From NCBI GenBank assembly GCA_910574455.1, contig CAJSYZ010000011.1:3208941-3272940 (forward strand): 64,000 nucleotides of DNA, read 5' to 3'. The number at the start of each line of letters is the position of its first letter. Position 1 is the stretch's first letter. The notes beneath the pieces are model-generated. The model saw only the letters and a list, made by a program, of their open reading frames with translations, made no database searches and was not told the DNA's origin. Shown piece by piece: positions 1 to 12,151 of this stretch. A program made the translations under genes and the position numbers. This stretch comes from Trichaptum fuscoviolaceum (taxonomy: Eukaryota; Basidiomycota; Agaricomycetes; Hymenochaetales; Trichaptaceae).

Positions 1-3000
1 CCCGTGCGACACTGTATCGGAACTATATTATGGAGCCTATATTGATGTAATTCGGAGAGAGGTGTTGGTGGTACCCCGAGAAGATCAAGAAACGTTTGCA
101 GTTTCTTGTGTATCTAGCAACAAGTCAGTGTACAGATCTTGATATGAATGAAACAAGTACCTTCGTTTGAGCCCTTGCTGTCCACCGTTGAACGAGCTGA
201 AAGCGGAGGACGGTGCGGAGGTGCAGGCGTGCGTAATCAAGGGAGAGGAGGATGAGAAGGATAGTACGAAGATTTGAGAACATGATTCACGGTGGAATGG
301 CTTGATGATGATCTTGGGGACAATACCCGCTCCCACTTCACACTTATACAAAGTAGTTGAAGTCAGTTTTCTGATTTCCCATTCTTCTAGAAAGAGAGAG
401 GGAGCTATTAGTGCTTTGTACTATGACTCGGATAAACCGCAAGTTGAACTGATAGTAGGAGATGACAAATGATTTCTTCCGGATGACTTGATTATAAGGC
501 TTCTTTTCATTTTAAGCACAAACGAACAAGAAAATGAGTCATGTTAACTCCGAAGAAGTCGGGAGGATACAACCCACTGCACAAGAAGCTGCTCCATCAG
601 CTCTAGAAGGATTTCGAAGAAAGCCATGAGTAACTCACCATACAACAGTCATCCCTGTACACAACCCGAAACTTGAACTAGAACCGTGCCAAAATGGGAA
701 ATGGGCCAACTTGAATGCATCCCAACCCGCTTTCGGAAGGAGTAATTTGCATGAAGGCGCGTTTCTCGTCCTCGGAGCTGAGGGAATTGCGCTGTCGGCC
801 AATGATGGACTCATACTGCACATTGAAACCGAGTGTTCTCCGTTTAGGCGGCAATGGTGGCGGGGCAGAGGTGTTTGGCAAGGAATGGGAACACGACAAG
901 TTGACAACAACTTGGATGATGTCGAAAATGCAGTTATATTTTTCCCTTTGCGGCATTTGCAAATTGAGTTGTGAGTCGCTTTGTCGACCTTTGTGCATGC
1001 AAGCGGAATATTGGGATGCATCAAACTGCCCGGTGATACATAGCCCCGTATATACGAATCCGACCGCGCAACTTCGCAACCTTCCCTCTCCAGCATCCTT
1101 CCCATGTTTTTGGGCTCTTTACGCCGCTCAGGCCAGGCGAACTTAGGATTAGATGTCGATTGAGCAGGGATCCCTGAAGTGAGAGTAGACGGTAGGGATA
1201 GAGACTCGTCCCGACTGACTGCTCAGCGCGAGTCCTGTGGCCGCTTATTGTTGAGCTTGAGATGGTCGAGGAAAAGAGGAACGATGGAACGAGAAGAAGC
1301 TGACGCGGCCATCGTTCCTTCCGGTGACAAGAAAGTCGGAGTCATACTGGAAAGTTGTCACTGATGAGTCGGGGATACAGGAATGTGAAGAAAATCATAC
1401 CCATTTGCAGATTCCATACGCGAACGGATGTGTCCAATCCCCCTACCCCCACCCCAAGAAAAGAAGACAATATAATTTTCGGCGTAAATCTTATGCAGAT
1501 GTTCTCGGAGAACGTATAGACATTCCCCGTGCCGATGCTCCAAAGCTGAAGAAGCCCGTGAGTATTATGATTCAAAAATTAAAAGAACAACTTACTCGAG
1601 AAGTACAGTAGTAGCTTTCGCTCACTGATTACTGCACGCATACATCCTCTCCTCGTGCCTGTGAGGGCCGGTTCAGTAACTTGCCTCTTTGCACATCCGA
1701 AACGTCGGTGATGCGTCTCGCAATTCAAAACCTGAGAGGAGCGGACCTCGGATGCAAGTGCAGCAACCAGTTTTAATGTCCTGCTCTCTGAGCTGGTCAT
1801 CAGCCACCACTGACGATGAGCTCTCTGGCATAGCCCTGTCCCTCGGAGAAGGTTCACTCATGATATATGGTTACGGATGTAACCACTCTACCATCACAAA
1901 TCGCTGAAGAAGTTTGTGTTGTCAACTGTGGAGGTGGACGCGTGCGCATGTGTGCTCGCCATTGCTTTAGTCGGTGGGGGGATACGCGTCGGCATAAATC
2001 TGCGAGAGAATCCTGGGTCAAGAATTGGGGCGCCTGCTGTGGGCGCAGTAAATTGCGTAGACGGCAGTGGTTTCGTTCCTCTGCAAAAGCGGTCGAACTC
2101 CTACCCCCTTGGTTTCCATACGAGCCTAGAGCGGCGCACGAGTAGAAACGCGTCGACCCACAGGGAGCTAACAAAGTAAGGCGCAGACGTTTTACGCGAG
2201 CTGCGCGAGGCGTTGAAACCGATAGAACAATTTGAGCGTGCCGAGACAGGCAAAGCGCGAGTCGGCAGATGCGCGGCGGAAGAAAGAGGTCTATCAGAGT
2301 TGTACAAGGTCCCGCATGGTGTTGGGAGAGAATCGGGACGTGCAGGAGGAATTCGATGTTGAAAATTGGTAGAAAAGTGAAGAAGAGAATCTGCGGTGAC
2401 TTGGGCGTTGGGATACAGTGGTAGTTGAGGAGGAGGCCATGACTACGTCAGTTCGCTACTGAAAAGTCACTTGAGGCCATCAACGATATTATAGAGCTTA
2501 CTCATCTTGGATGATTGGTTAAAGTGTGTCTGTAAGGTGGTTCCTGCCCTAGGCTGCCAGTGCCAGTGTGTAAGATGATCCCGTGTCAACTCAACTGTAC
2601 ATCCTACGGCAGCGCGGCTGTTTCCTTTTTCCGATAATTGCGTAGGATGCGATCAATAGTGGAGGGTGCGGGCCAAGATGTAATCCTGGAGAGCAGAACG
2701 TAGTGTTAAACAGAAAATACACCAGGACGTAAGACAACCTGAGGAAGTTCTCTGTTAACGAGCCTGGTTGTATGGCATGGTGACTACGGCCAGTGTTGAG
2801 CATCTTCAATGTCCACCAAGTACTATGCCTGTGGTAGCAACAACTTGAAGTTGAAGTCGACAACTGAGTGCCAGCCTGCCAGCCTTAGTAGTGAGTGCCA
2901 CAACTTCAAGTTGAACTTGAAGTCACCGTGCCAGTGACCGGCGTGCCACTGGCACTGGCAGCCTGAGTGGCAGTGAGCCTGAGTGACTCCGACTCAGACA

Positions 3001-3446
3001 TCACTGGCAGAAGAATTTGCCGTCCATGTCCTCTTCATCTTGCTCCCCGGAACATTGAAGGGATGAAGTAGTGATGTTGAAGGCAACTTGAGCCAGAGGA
3101 ACTTTAACACGGTGTATGTCCCCGAAATGTTAAAGTAGAAGCACAACACAAACAAGCCTTCGGGTACTACTAGTACGAGTACTAGTAGGCTAGTAGATAC
3201 TCCTGGCAGCCTGGGGATGCGCTGCATCGTATGAGATGTGGTGATCAGTATTTACAAAATATCTTCAAGTTGAAGGTCATATCATCACACAATCAAGCAA
3301 GACATAGGCGTTTTATTCAAGAAAAAGACGACACATCATTGTTTACTATTATCGGAAAGACAAAGTCGAAACATCATTGTTTATCAGGAAGACAGATAGA
3401 CTCGACGAAGTTTATACCGTGACCATATACTACGGGTAGTAGTATA
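1..3446. other. Left-edge region, no supported gene
   Basis: Several short overlapping open frames exist on both strands between 85 and 2307, but none has a recognisable domain and none could be extended by clean splicing into a convincing protein. A minus-strand frame at 678-1079 ends near a good donor (GTGAGT) and could be one exon of a small gene; I do not call it. From about 2840 the palindromic-word mosaic begins (listed separately). Confidence 0.5.
2840..3230. repeat. Palindromic-word mosaic, cluster 1
   Basis: Dense mixture of short near-palindromes: CAACTTGAAGTTG and its variants (2845-2930), TGCCAGTGGCA-type words (2865-3010), CAGCCTGAG words, GACTCCGACTC, and ACTAGTAC words (3165-3195). 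The same five word families recur in the other clusters listed. No gene is present in this stretch. Confidence 0.8.
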
Positions 3447-6400
3447 CTAGGACAAGGGCGTCAAAGATTTGAGTCGAGATACGCCTTCGCCGGTAATCCG
3501 AAACTCAAATGGCTCTTTGTAATGAGGATTGGAAGGATTCACAAATCCTTCCTTGGAACTAGGAGGCTTCCGTGTTTGCTCACGCACTTCCTTTGCCCAG
3601 TCCATGCGCAGAGCCAAATAAGACTGAGGTGCCCGACCATAAGGGCCATGGTTCCCCACTATCTTGCATATCCTTTTAAGCACGTCCTGCTGTTCATAGG
3701 TAAAGAGTGGTTCCCCCGCTGTCAGGTGCAGTACGGATGGTGCGTTTTCTATGAATTTGAAGAGAGATTCGTCGTCACCATAATAATGTCGGTCGTGGAT
3801 AAGTTTATTCAAATGTTGCCTGAGTGGAGTCTCGTTCATCACCTCAAAAACGACATGTTCAGAAGACGTAATCATCTGCATCGCGTTGGAAAGGATAACA
3901 GCTTTCTCCCTGTGCGTATTTCGCCGCTTCTCCAGATGCAGGATCTTCGATAATTTTTTTCGGTCTTCGTCATTTTCCGGCCACTTTCGCACTGGCACCG
4001 GGACTTCCGTGAGATTCGCCTGCTTGACAACTTCCGCTAGTGTGTTCAAGGATAATTGGTCGAAAGAAGCTGAGACTTCCTCAAAACTGCGCTGTATATC
4101 AGCTGGGAGAGCTTTTGGAGGAAAACCTTTGGCCGACGCATGGGGTATGTCCTCAGAGCCATAGTATTCGATGTCGCCCTCTTCGGCCATCTTTGCAAAG
4201 AATTCCTCGAAATAGAACTTAGGCAGGTCCTTCAGATCGAGGACACCCTCTTCTGATGGATCAAGATTTGGGAACGGTTTGCACGTAAAGTCATCTATGC
4301 TGGCATCCCATGTGGACTCCTGCTCGTCGAGTGTGGTGGCTGGCTGTTGTGAATCCAACTTCTTCAGCTTGCGATTGAGGATGACATACAACCTTCGATG
4401 GAATTCGAAGATAAGATAGAAGCGCACAAGAAAGAAACGGAACTTTTCGATGGATTTTGCGTCAGGCGACGGCTGCCAGGAGTTTGTGAAGGGGTATTTG
4501 GATTTAAGCTCTGCTCTCGCGCCCTCTACCAAGCTGTGCAGCTTCTTTTCGGTTTCCCTCAGCGTCTTCACGGCCCGGCCCCTCTTTTCCTCACTACACT
4601 TTGGGTCCTTTGTCGTCTCCGCCTCCGCCTCCGCTGCTTTCTTTTTCGCCTTAACCGCCTCCTTGTATGTCGTATCCTCCTTGCGGAAGTCTGCTAACTT
4701 GTCTTCAATCCCTGCTAACCACTCTTTGTAGCGTGCTTTCTCTGAGGATATGAGGCTTTCAGGTAAAGCGGTGAGCAGGTCATCAAACAGATGCCTTGCA
4801 ATGGGAACCTTTCCGTCCCGGCGCATGGTTGGTTGGGCAGTGAACTCAGCGTAAAGCTCGTTTACACCTCTGATGAGCCCCGCTGTCTTGACACCGCCAT
4901 CACCAGTAATGTCAAAAGGGGCAACCGATTCGATCTTGAATTTGTTTGGGAAAACAATGGCAAAAGCCATATAAAGAATGTTCCTGGCGTCCTCGAAGAC
5001 GTGTCGTAGTTTAATACTACAAGCTGCCGCTTCGCTCTATGTGAGAACTCATGAGTTTAATTTGTTTTGCAATAGCTTTCAAGATGACTTACCGATTCAG
5101 CTGCTACGGCAATGATTTGAAGCTCGCGTATCATGACAGCGAACGATGCTATAGTCCGCGTCAAAAGGTCGTCTTTGGAGCGGTCCGCCTTCCGTTCAGC
5201 ATCCAATGTCTGGTCCGCCTTCCGTTCAGCATCCAATGTCTCCAAACGAGCCAGCTTTTCGTTCATTTGATGCACCTTGTCGGTGGTGCTTTGAATCATA
5301 TCAAATTGACTGTCAAGCCTTTTGCTAACATTAGCTGCCATGACGGAGTGTAGCGCATGGATGCCCTCCTCAGCTGCAGCCCTCGCAAGCATCGGGTAAT
5401 TCAGGGTTGCCTGGTCCTTTATATGTTGTATCTCGTTGGAGAGAGATTCGACTTTCTCCTCCAAGGTCTTTATTGTCTCCGAGTAATCCGTGTTCTCCGA
5501 TTTGGCCGCCTTTTTTTTCGTGGCTTTCAGATCTTCCCTTTTTTTCTCAAGATCTTGAGATCCAACATTCCGCATCGCCCGATCCAGCCGTTCATCCACT
5601 TTCTTTTTTTCATCAGGATTCGCCGCCCGAGCTGCCGCTCCATGCTTGAGTTTTGTTATCACCTGGTTGAGAACTTTGGCAGTCTCGACCAGCTTTCCTC
5701 CAATGTCCGTCCATTCCTTGCCCGCTTTGTCCAAGTCGCCCCCTATCCCATTGAGCATGGTGACTGACAAGTCGCTAGTTGGGTATAGGAAAGAGATAAG
5801 AAGCAATCTACACAGACTGGCAATGTCACTCACAGGTTCGTTTTCAAGTCTTCGACACTGTTTGACGGCTTGGAGTCCACGTCCGACCCAGGTTTTGCCA
5901 CCCCACTGCCAGTGGCACCGGCACTGGCGGCCTCGCTGACAGTAGAATGGAATGTCATCAAGATGCAATTAAGCTCAGGCTGGCAACACTACTCACAATT
6001 CCAAATTGGATGTGTCTGGTTCCGCCTCAGTGGCAGACGTCAAATTGCCACTGCCAACTCCTAGTCCGACCTCAAACTCTGATTGTGACCTCAACCCGGG
6101 CCCTGCACTTGCAAGAGACTCCGAGTCGGACATGGAGACGCCGGGCCCATTCACTGGCAGGCTGTCAAGAGAATGTCCTGGTCACATACTTTGAAGGCTG
6201 GCAACATGAATGACACTTACTTGATTGCTGATTTGCCACTGTCATCTCGCTGTACCAACTGAATGAGAAATTCAATCCATTTCACCATGTCTGACCGCGT
6301 CTTTATAAGCTCGGGCCACGGATGGGCTCCATTTTCGCCGGAAGAAACTATTCCTGTTTGGACTTTTTGTGAAAGAATTGAAATTACTACTAATACTAGT

Positions 6401-6573
6401 TTTTGAGACATGTACTACATACCAGCTCGTCTGGCATCATCTGGACCCAGCAGCAGTCTGACTACGATTGGCCCGGGAGGCTCAGGCTGAGTGCCAGTGG
6501 CTTGCTGGCCCGGGATGCCAGTGTTAACAGGTAGCAGTGGCATGTTAGCGTGAGGGACAACACTGGCAGACAT
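3447..6573 (-). CDS. 943-residue coiled-coil protein of unknown function
   Basis: Six exons on the minus strand (6573-6423, 6362-6221, 6161-5997, 5935-5834, 5774-5093, 5036-3447) join through GT-AG introns into one uninterrupted 943-residue frame. The start is the first ATG after a stop-rich stretch. The N-terminal third is Pro/Gly/Ser-rich low complexity. Around residues 200-380 there is a long charged helical region. It contains a direct tandem repeat of the ten residues TLDAERKADQ, and a second Lys/Glu/Ala-rich coiled coil lies near residues 510-560. The C-terminal half is folded-looking with conserved-style Trp, Pro and Tyr but matches no family I know. Exons C and D contain in-frame copies of the local palindromic words, read as Ala-Ser-Ala-Gly-Ala-Thr-Gly-Ser. 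It may be a lineage-specific or element-borne gene. The splice model is solid; the function is unknown. Confidence 0.75.
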
Positions 6574-7100
6574 TCTGAAGGGATAGTCGTTGAGTTGCTG
6601 GCTTCAAGATGATGTGGGGGGCATCATGATGGGGTCCGCTGCCAGTGGCAACTAAAAGCTATTCACCGTCGGAACGTGAACTTGAAGAAGTTGATGGAAG
6701 TCGGATACTACCGCTGCCAGCAGGCCACACCGTGACTCAGGCTGACGGAGTGCCGTGAAGAGTAGTACTATATTTAAATTTAAGTACTCAGGCTAGTACT
6801 ACTATGCCAGTGATACTACTACTACTAGTAGTAGGACTTCCCAGCCTCACTGGCACTGGCAGTGCCACAGCATGAGTGCACCCGCTGCGAGTAGTACTAC
6901 TACCGTAACTACTAGTACTACTACTACTACTACTAGTACTTACTAGTCGAATTTGAAGTTGATGATCTCAGCAACTTGACAGCTCGGCCGCCGCAGTTCG
7001 CTTCGGAGTCCGAGTCCTCGCCGGATAGTACTATAGTAGTACTATACTTGTTTGTGTTTCACGGCATGATGATGCGGAGGCACCGTGATCATCATTATGA
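6574..7100. repeat. Palindromic-word mosaic, cluster 2
   Basis: Intergenic stretch upstream of the minus-strand coiled-coil gene, rich in GCCAGTGGCA, GCCTGAGTGCC, and especially long runs of ACTAGTAGTACTACT words (6750-6960). No open reading frame is supported. Confidence 0.75.
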
Positions 7101-7106
7101 TGGTAC

Positions 7107-7491
7107 TGGATGCCTTCCCGTAAGGATTTAGGACGACGATTCTTATCCTAAATCCTCTTCCGAATATTATCCGGGAACGGAGCCAACTTTCCGGTCGACG
7201 TCGGTCGTCCTAAATTACTGAGATCAAGGAAGGGCTCTAAACATTACAGCAGCGTTCTCACATACCATATTTAGTAGAAGTGAAGATTATGTGACGCACC
7301 CGCTTCCATTTTAAGCAATTTTATCTATGAAAATAATCCGGCAGACCTCACCGTGGCAACCGGAAAGGAATTTAGGACCCGTCCTAGATGTTGCTTACGG
7401 TTTAGGATGGCTGTCCTAAACCTGTACCTGACGGAGTTTCAAAGATTTAGGACAGCCTCCGCCGTCCTAAATTCTTACGGGAAGGCATCCA
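7107..7491. mobile_element. Candidate 385-bp MITE
   Basis: The left end TGGATGCCTTCCCGTAAG, continuing to 7135, is mirrored by the right end 7463-7491 in inverted orientation. In total 28 of 29 positions match, the exception being a G/A difference after AAG. A TA dinucleotide sits one base outside each end, which would fit a Tc1/mariner-type target duplication, but this is not decisive. The interior is non-coding and contains further inverted ATTTAGGAC/GTCCTAAAT pairs. A third, diverged copy of the terminal motif lies near 7550-7580. Confidence 0.6.
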
Positions 7492-7950
7492 CTAGAGTAG
7501 TGACGCAGCCTGCGGCTCAGGCTGAGTCGGAAGCCACCATACTCAGGCTATGCTTCCCGTACTAAGGATTTAGAACGGCTTTTTCGTCCTACAAGTAGTA
7601 TGTAGTACTAGTACTAAACGGCACGGCTCGGAGCCAAACTCTCCGTCTTGCCCGGGCCCTAAATTTCCAGGATCTAGCAGAGGGGAAGGGTCTGCCAGAT
7701 GGTCCGTGTCTAGGACAGTCGTCCTAAATGCCTGCCTTGCTTACCGTATAGTAGTAGTATCAGGTAAGATATCATAAGTACACCCTGATACCTTACCTTC
7801 AAGTTCAAAGGTAAGTTATACCGCGGGTCTCCATGGACCGGCAGAACTTCTGCTCAAGGCCGGCGGTGGACGGGTGGCTTCAACCTCCCTAAATGCTTGC
7901 CAGCCTGAGTGCCAAGCGGGGTCTTATGGGTTTCAATTTCGGGTGTCCTA
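7112..7950. repeat. Run of TTTAGGAC/GTCCTAAA hairpins
   Basis: At least six inverted pairs built on ATTTAGGAC and GTCCTAAAT with 3-15 nt loops, at about 7124-7155, 7370-7392, 7402-7423, 7444-7473, 7566-7592 and 7709-7731, with single arms near 7200, 7890 and 7945. They overlap the candidate MITE and continue beyond it. Confidence 0.65.
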
Positions 7951-7969
7951 AATCCTTCATCCAGTGGCG

Positions 7970-8480
7970 CCACTGGCAGTGATACCGTGACTCAGGCTCA
8001 GCCTGAGCCTGAGGCTGCCACTGCAGTGCCAGTGGCAGTGAGGCTACTAGTTCTGGGAGGAAGGGCACTGCGTTCCGGAATTGCGTGATAACGCTCAGGG
8101 AAATCTGCCTCCCGTGCGAACGTCTTCAAGTTGACAAATGGGGGACTCGGACTCGGAGTAAGGGACTTGCCGGCGAAGCTCGGCCCGTTTTCTACTACTG
8201 TAGTATTAGTAATAACTTGAAGTTGCCCCTCAGGCTCACTGGCACTCACTGCCAGTGGCTCACTCAGGCTACTACTAGTACTAGTAATAGCCTACTACTA
8301 CTAGTACTACTCAGGCTGCCGGTGGCATGCCACGGTGGCGACACTTGACCTTCATTCCAACTTCACTCACCGTTTGAATAACCCTTGCCATTACTTTCCT
8401 CTCAGGCATACTACTACTACTACTAGTATTCCTAGTAGTAGTACTCACTGCACTGCCAACTTGAAGTAGCTCAGGCTCTT
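7970..8480. repeat. Palindromic-word mosaic, cluster 3
   Basis: Immediately upstream of the gene starting at 8507. Words TGCCACTGCAGTGCCAGTGG, CTCAGGCTGAGCC, ACTAGTACTAGTA and CAACTTGAAG alternate without a fixed period. Confidence 0.75.
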
Positions 8481-8506
8481 CGTTCAGTCACTATCAAATC
8501 TCCAAA

Positions 8507-10338
8507 ATGTCAAGTTCTGATCTCGGGGATACTCCAAGCTCTTGCTTGGACACAGACGAGGACGAGGACGGTTCAGAATCCAGCTTTGGTCTCAACACTC
8601 ACAGCTCAAAGTCCGCGATCATCGAAGACGAGAGCGAATACGAAGTGTATACAAATCCTGTAGAGGTTAAGTTCGGTAGGACCACATATTATCTATATTT
8701 CAGTGTGTGGTTTGGCTTATCTTCAATGACTTGTCAGAGGACCTACCCTTTGGTTATCGCTCGGGAGCATATATCGATAGCACGGTGGTCCAGTCAATCA
8801 CCAAAAGCTTAGAGTCCAAGCTAGAGCATGCAAATCGCTTCGGGTTTTCGTCGAACGATTTCAAGGAAACACTTGTTCTGGCTGATCGGCTGGGGAGGTA
8901 CTTTGATACGTCAAATCAGTATATCAGTAACCGGGTTAGGGAAGCACAGGCTCTGCAGAGGAAGACGGCTGTGATGCTAGACCAGTTTCGGATCAGTACA
9001 TACCAGTACACGGACATGATCTTCAAGCTAGGTGAAGAACTAGCTATCCTGATGCGTTATACGGTAAGCTGCTGCAAAATTAAATCAAAAGCTTGAATGC
9101 ACGTCTCTAACCGCTTGTTCTTATGGTAATGCGCTATAGCCCGAGGAGCCACTTGAGCTGCTTATCCGCAAGCGTGTGGAGGAATCAAGACTTGCTGTCG
9201 CCACGGCGTTCATATCTGTTCTTCCCGGCTTTTTCCCGTCAGGGAAACTCATCAATGTTTTCACTGGGGACGTCATCTGGGATAATTTCTTGTCTTGCTT
9301 AGTCGCCCGATATCATTCACACCATGCAATCGTGCGTTGGCAACGTAAATTTGAGGATGAGGAGGCCGGCAATCGATTGATACAGACAAAATCTGTCTTT
9401 TCTGCCATAAGGATCGACATCAAAGGCACAAAGCTCGAGGAAAATGTTCGTCGTGAACTCTCTGCTCAATTGAAGCACTTTACGCCAGTCGTGGGCGTGA
9501 ATCTTAAAGGCTCTACAAGCAGGCCCCGAAACCCAAGGCTTGCGCTCAAGTTCTTTCTCCCCCTACTTATTTGGTCATATAACGAGTGCAAGGATTGGAT
9601 CGTCTTCCTAGACAAATGCCGTGCGGAACAATTGCCAAAGTCGCCCGTTGGTCAACTCTCAGAAGCAGAAGTCAATTGTTCTGCGACTCAGGCGACTCCG
9701 ACTGTCTTTCAATCCGGAACAGCACGAGAGGCTCGGCGTCGATGGAAACGTGAACTTGAACGTGCCGGTGGAGAAGCTGCTCTAGCTGACTTTCATCGAC
9801 TCATTCAGAAGTCAATGGATATTCTTGGCGTCGACTCGGCTGATGGTGGAACGTCCTCATTGGAGAATAATCGACAAATCCAGCGCGAATATGGAAATTA
9901 TTCGGTTGTTCTGCGCAGGTTCAACTGGATCAGGAAATGTTTAATCATCCTCTGTGATGATTCGCTTCTGGATCTGTTGCTCATGAATGATGGTGCAATG
10001 CAGCGCTTCTCCAGGGAGATGGACTTTGCTAGGCTGGGGGCATTATCGAAGTGACTCGAGCCATTAGGCAATTTGACGATGCTGATCGCAAAGATATAGA
10101 CAAGGAAAGACTCGACAGGGCCGCCGAATTTCTCCACGAAGATATGGAACACATCGATCATGCCCTTATTCCGGCAGAGCAAATTTTTGACTCTTTACTC
10201 CTGAAGACAGTCGACGATTTACTTCGTAATTATGGTCCATTTTATTTAACAGATTATGGAATCCTATTTGCTCTTCTCGACAAATTGGATCCCATCACGG
10301 ACACCGACTCGGATGTCAATATGAGCTCGGCGATGTAA
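8507..10338 (+). CDS. 549-residue protein, function not recognised
   Basis: Four exons (8507-8665, 8704-9063, 9140-9992, 10061-10338) give an exact 549-residue frame. The start ATG opens an acidic, Ser/Asp-rich N-terminus (about residues 1-45). The remainder is mostly alpha-helical-looking, with two patches of hydrophobic sequence around SVLPGFFPSGKL and FFLPLLIWSY and a basic stretch REARRRWKRELER. The first intron would be only 38 nt, and the third (9993-10060) replaces sequence that also reads open for a while in its own frame, so these two junctions are less certain. A frameshifted relic is the alternative. Palindromic-word clusters flank both ends. I recognise no domain. Confidence 0.6.
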
Positions 10339-11108
10339 CTGGCGGTTGCATATTGGACCATTCCCCGACACGAAGTGTTCTAGGGTTCACCAGCGCGCGA
10401 TTCAAGTTTAAGTTGTGGCCGTGTTAAATTTTTATTTCGTTTTACTATGTTTATGACAAAAGTCAAGGACTCGGATTGTACTAGTACTACTCATTCTATG
10501 CCAGTGCTTACTCCCTTTTCAAGTTTAACTTAAAGCTCCTCTCGCACTATGCTGCACTATTGGTAGTTAGTACTAGTAGCAACTATGTGACATCGTTTTC
10601 TTGATTACTACTATATACTGCAAAAAAATTATTTATTTATTCATAGCATATGCTTCAAGTTGATAGTACTACCGTGACTAGTACTACTAGTAGTCTGTGT
10701 TCAACTTGAACTTCAACTTCAAGATGGTTAAATTAGAACTTGAAGTAGTACTAGTAGTAGTAGCAGCCTGAGGCAGGTTATTGGTTCATTTCCAGTTGTT
10801 GGCAAGTTCCATGTTATTGTACACTTTTTACTTGAAGTTTTCTATGTTCATACTAGTAGTACTAGTACCAGTAGTAGTAGTACTCAGCCTGAGGCTGCCA
10901 GTGCACTGCAGCAGTGGGAAATTTTGACCACTGCCACTGACAGTGGCATCCGACATGATCCAACTTGAACTTGAAGTCTAAGATGCACCGACTAGTAACA
11001 CTACAATTCTAGTATAGCTAGTACCATAATCCGTCACTGAACATTTAAATGTTATATCCTTACTTCATAAGTTTCAAGGTACTTTGTGAGCTAAATGAGG
11101 GTTTATCT
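10339..11108. repeat. Palindromic-word mosaic, cluster 4, and 3' flank of the Plavaka gene
   Basis: No gene. From about 10480 to 11010 the words ACTAGTACTACT, CAACTTGAACTTCAAC and GCCTGAGGCTGCC recur. CACTACAA at 10999-11006 resembles the terminal bases of EnSpm/CACTA-type elements and could mark one end of the Plavaka element, but I could not find a matching inverted copy beyond 16767. Confidence 0.6.
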
Positions 11109-12143
11109 TTATTGTTGCCTACTTTCGTACAATGTTTCATGCATGTGCATGTCAGCAAATCGGTTAACATAGAATCTATTGTAAAAGTCCAGGGACTCCT
11201 CAGGTGTCAATGACTTCGGAGGACATTCATCACCCTCTGGAACCCCAAGGAGGTGAGCTAAACGGAAGATACTCCCTAGAGCTATCACGGATAACTTTGG
11301 AGTTTTTGAGTCACCGTGACGGGGGTAGCCTGACTCCGAGTCGGAGGTGTCATTCAGGTCACTCCGGCGAGTCCGAGTCAGCGGTTGACGGCAACTTCCA
11401 ATAGTACTACGCTGGCACGCGGTAGAGGTCTCTGACTCATACTCTGGCTCGACTATCCACATTCTTGTTTTTCTGTCAGGTGAGTCTCCAACGTTCTTGA
11501 AAAACTGGACAAGGGCGCATTCCTGACGTTCTCCATTGGCGGTGAAGGAGAAAAGAAGCATAACCCGAGCAATTCGCATCCCTGCAAACCCCTTTTTGCG
11601 AGAACTAACTTGGACAAGAACGACATCACGTCGTGGTTTTCCGCGCCAAGAGGGATTGGACCTGATCACCTCCCTCATTGCTTGCTCTATAGGAATTGAT
11701 TCGCCGCGGTAGGCAAATACGCGGTAGCTGAATGGAAGATGGCAATGTCATTGCCCATGTCCAGTGCAAACTGTTGTTCGGCTATCAGGCTTTCAGAAGC
11801 GCTTCCGAGGTCATAGTATCCTAATTCGTTCAAGTTGCACCTTTCGTACTTGCAGAATAAGTATATTTTGATGAGTCGTCGGAGCTGTCGGAGTTCCGGA
11901 TGGCCTTTTATCGCCGCAAGAGCGTTGAGCTGTTTGGGGTACAGCTTACTGGACTCTGTAAGGATAGCAACGAATAAGTCAGATATCCAGCGCCACAATT
12001 TGAAGCTCGTGTTACTGACGTTGTTTCGAAGCCATTAACATCAAGCTCGAAGGATCACTTCTACCACCTAAGCAAAACCGATGTTCTGTATTTTCCACAT
12101 CATGAAGAACAACACTACTTTGCAGTCCTTCCACTGATGAAGT

Positions 12144-12151
12144 GCTGAAAT
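12144..12151. repeat. Left target-site duplication of the hAT-like element
   Basis: GCTGAAAT, identical to 13724-13731. An 8-bp duplication is the mark of hAT-superfamily insertion. Confidence 0.9.

Noticed and set aside
635..1146. Overlapping frames on both strands near the left edge
   Set aside because: No domain, no consistent splicing partner, and mutually overlapping; cannot be supported as genes.
10999..11006. CACTACAA as the terminal repeat of the Plavaka element
   Set aside because: No inverted partner found beyond the transposase start, so the element's ends remain undefined.
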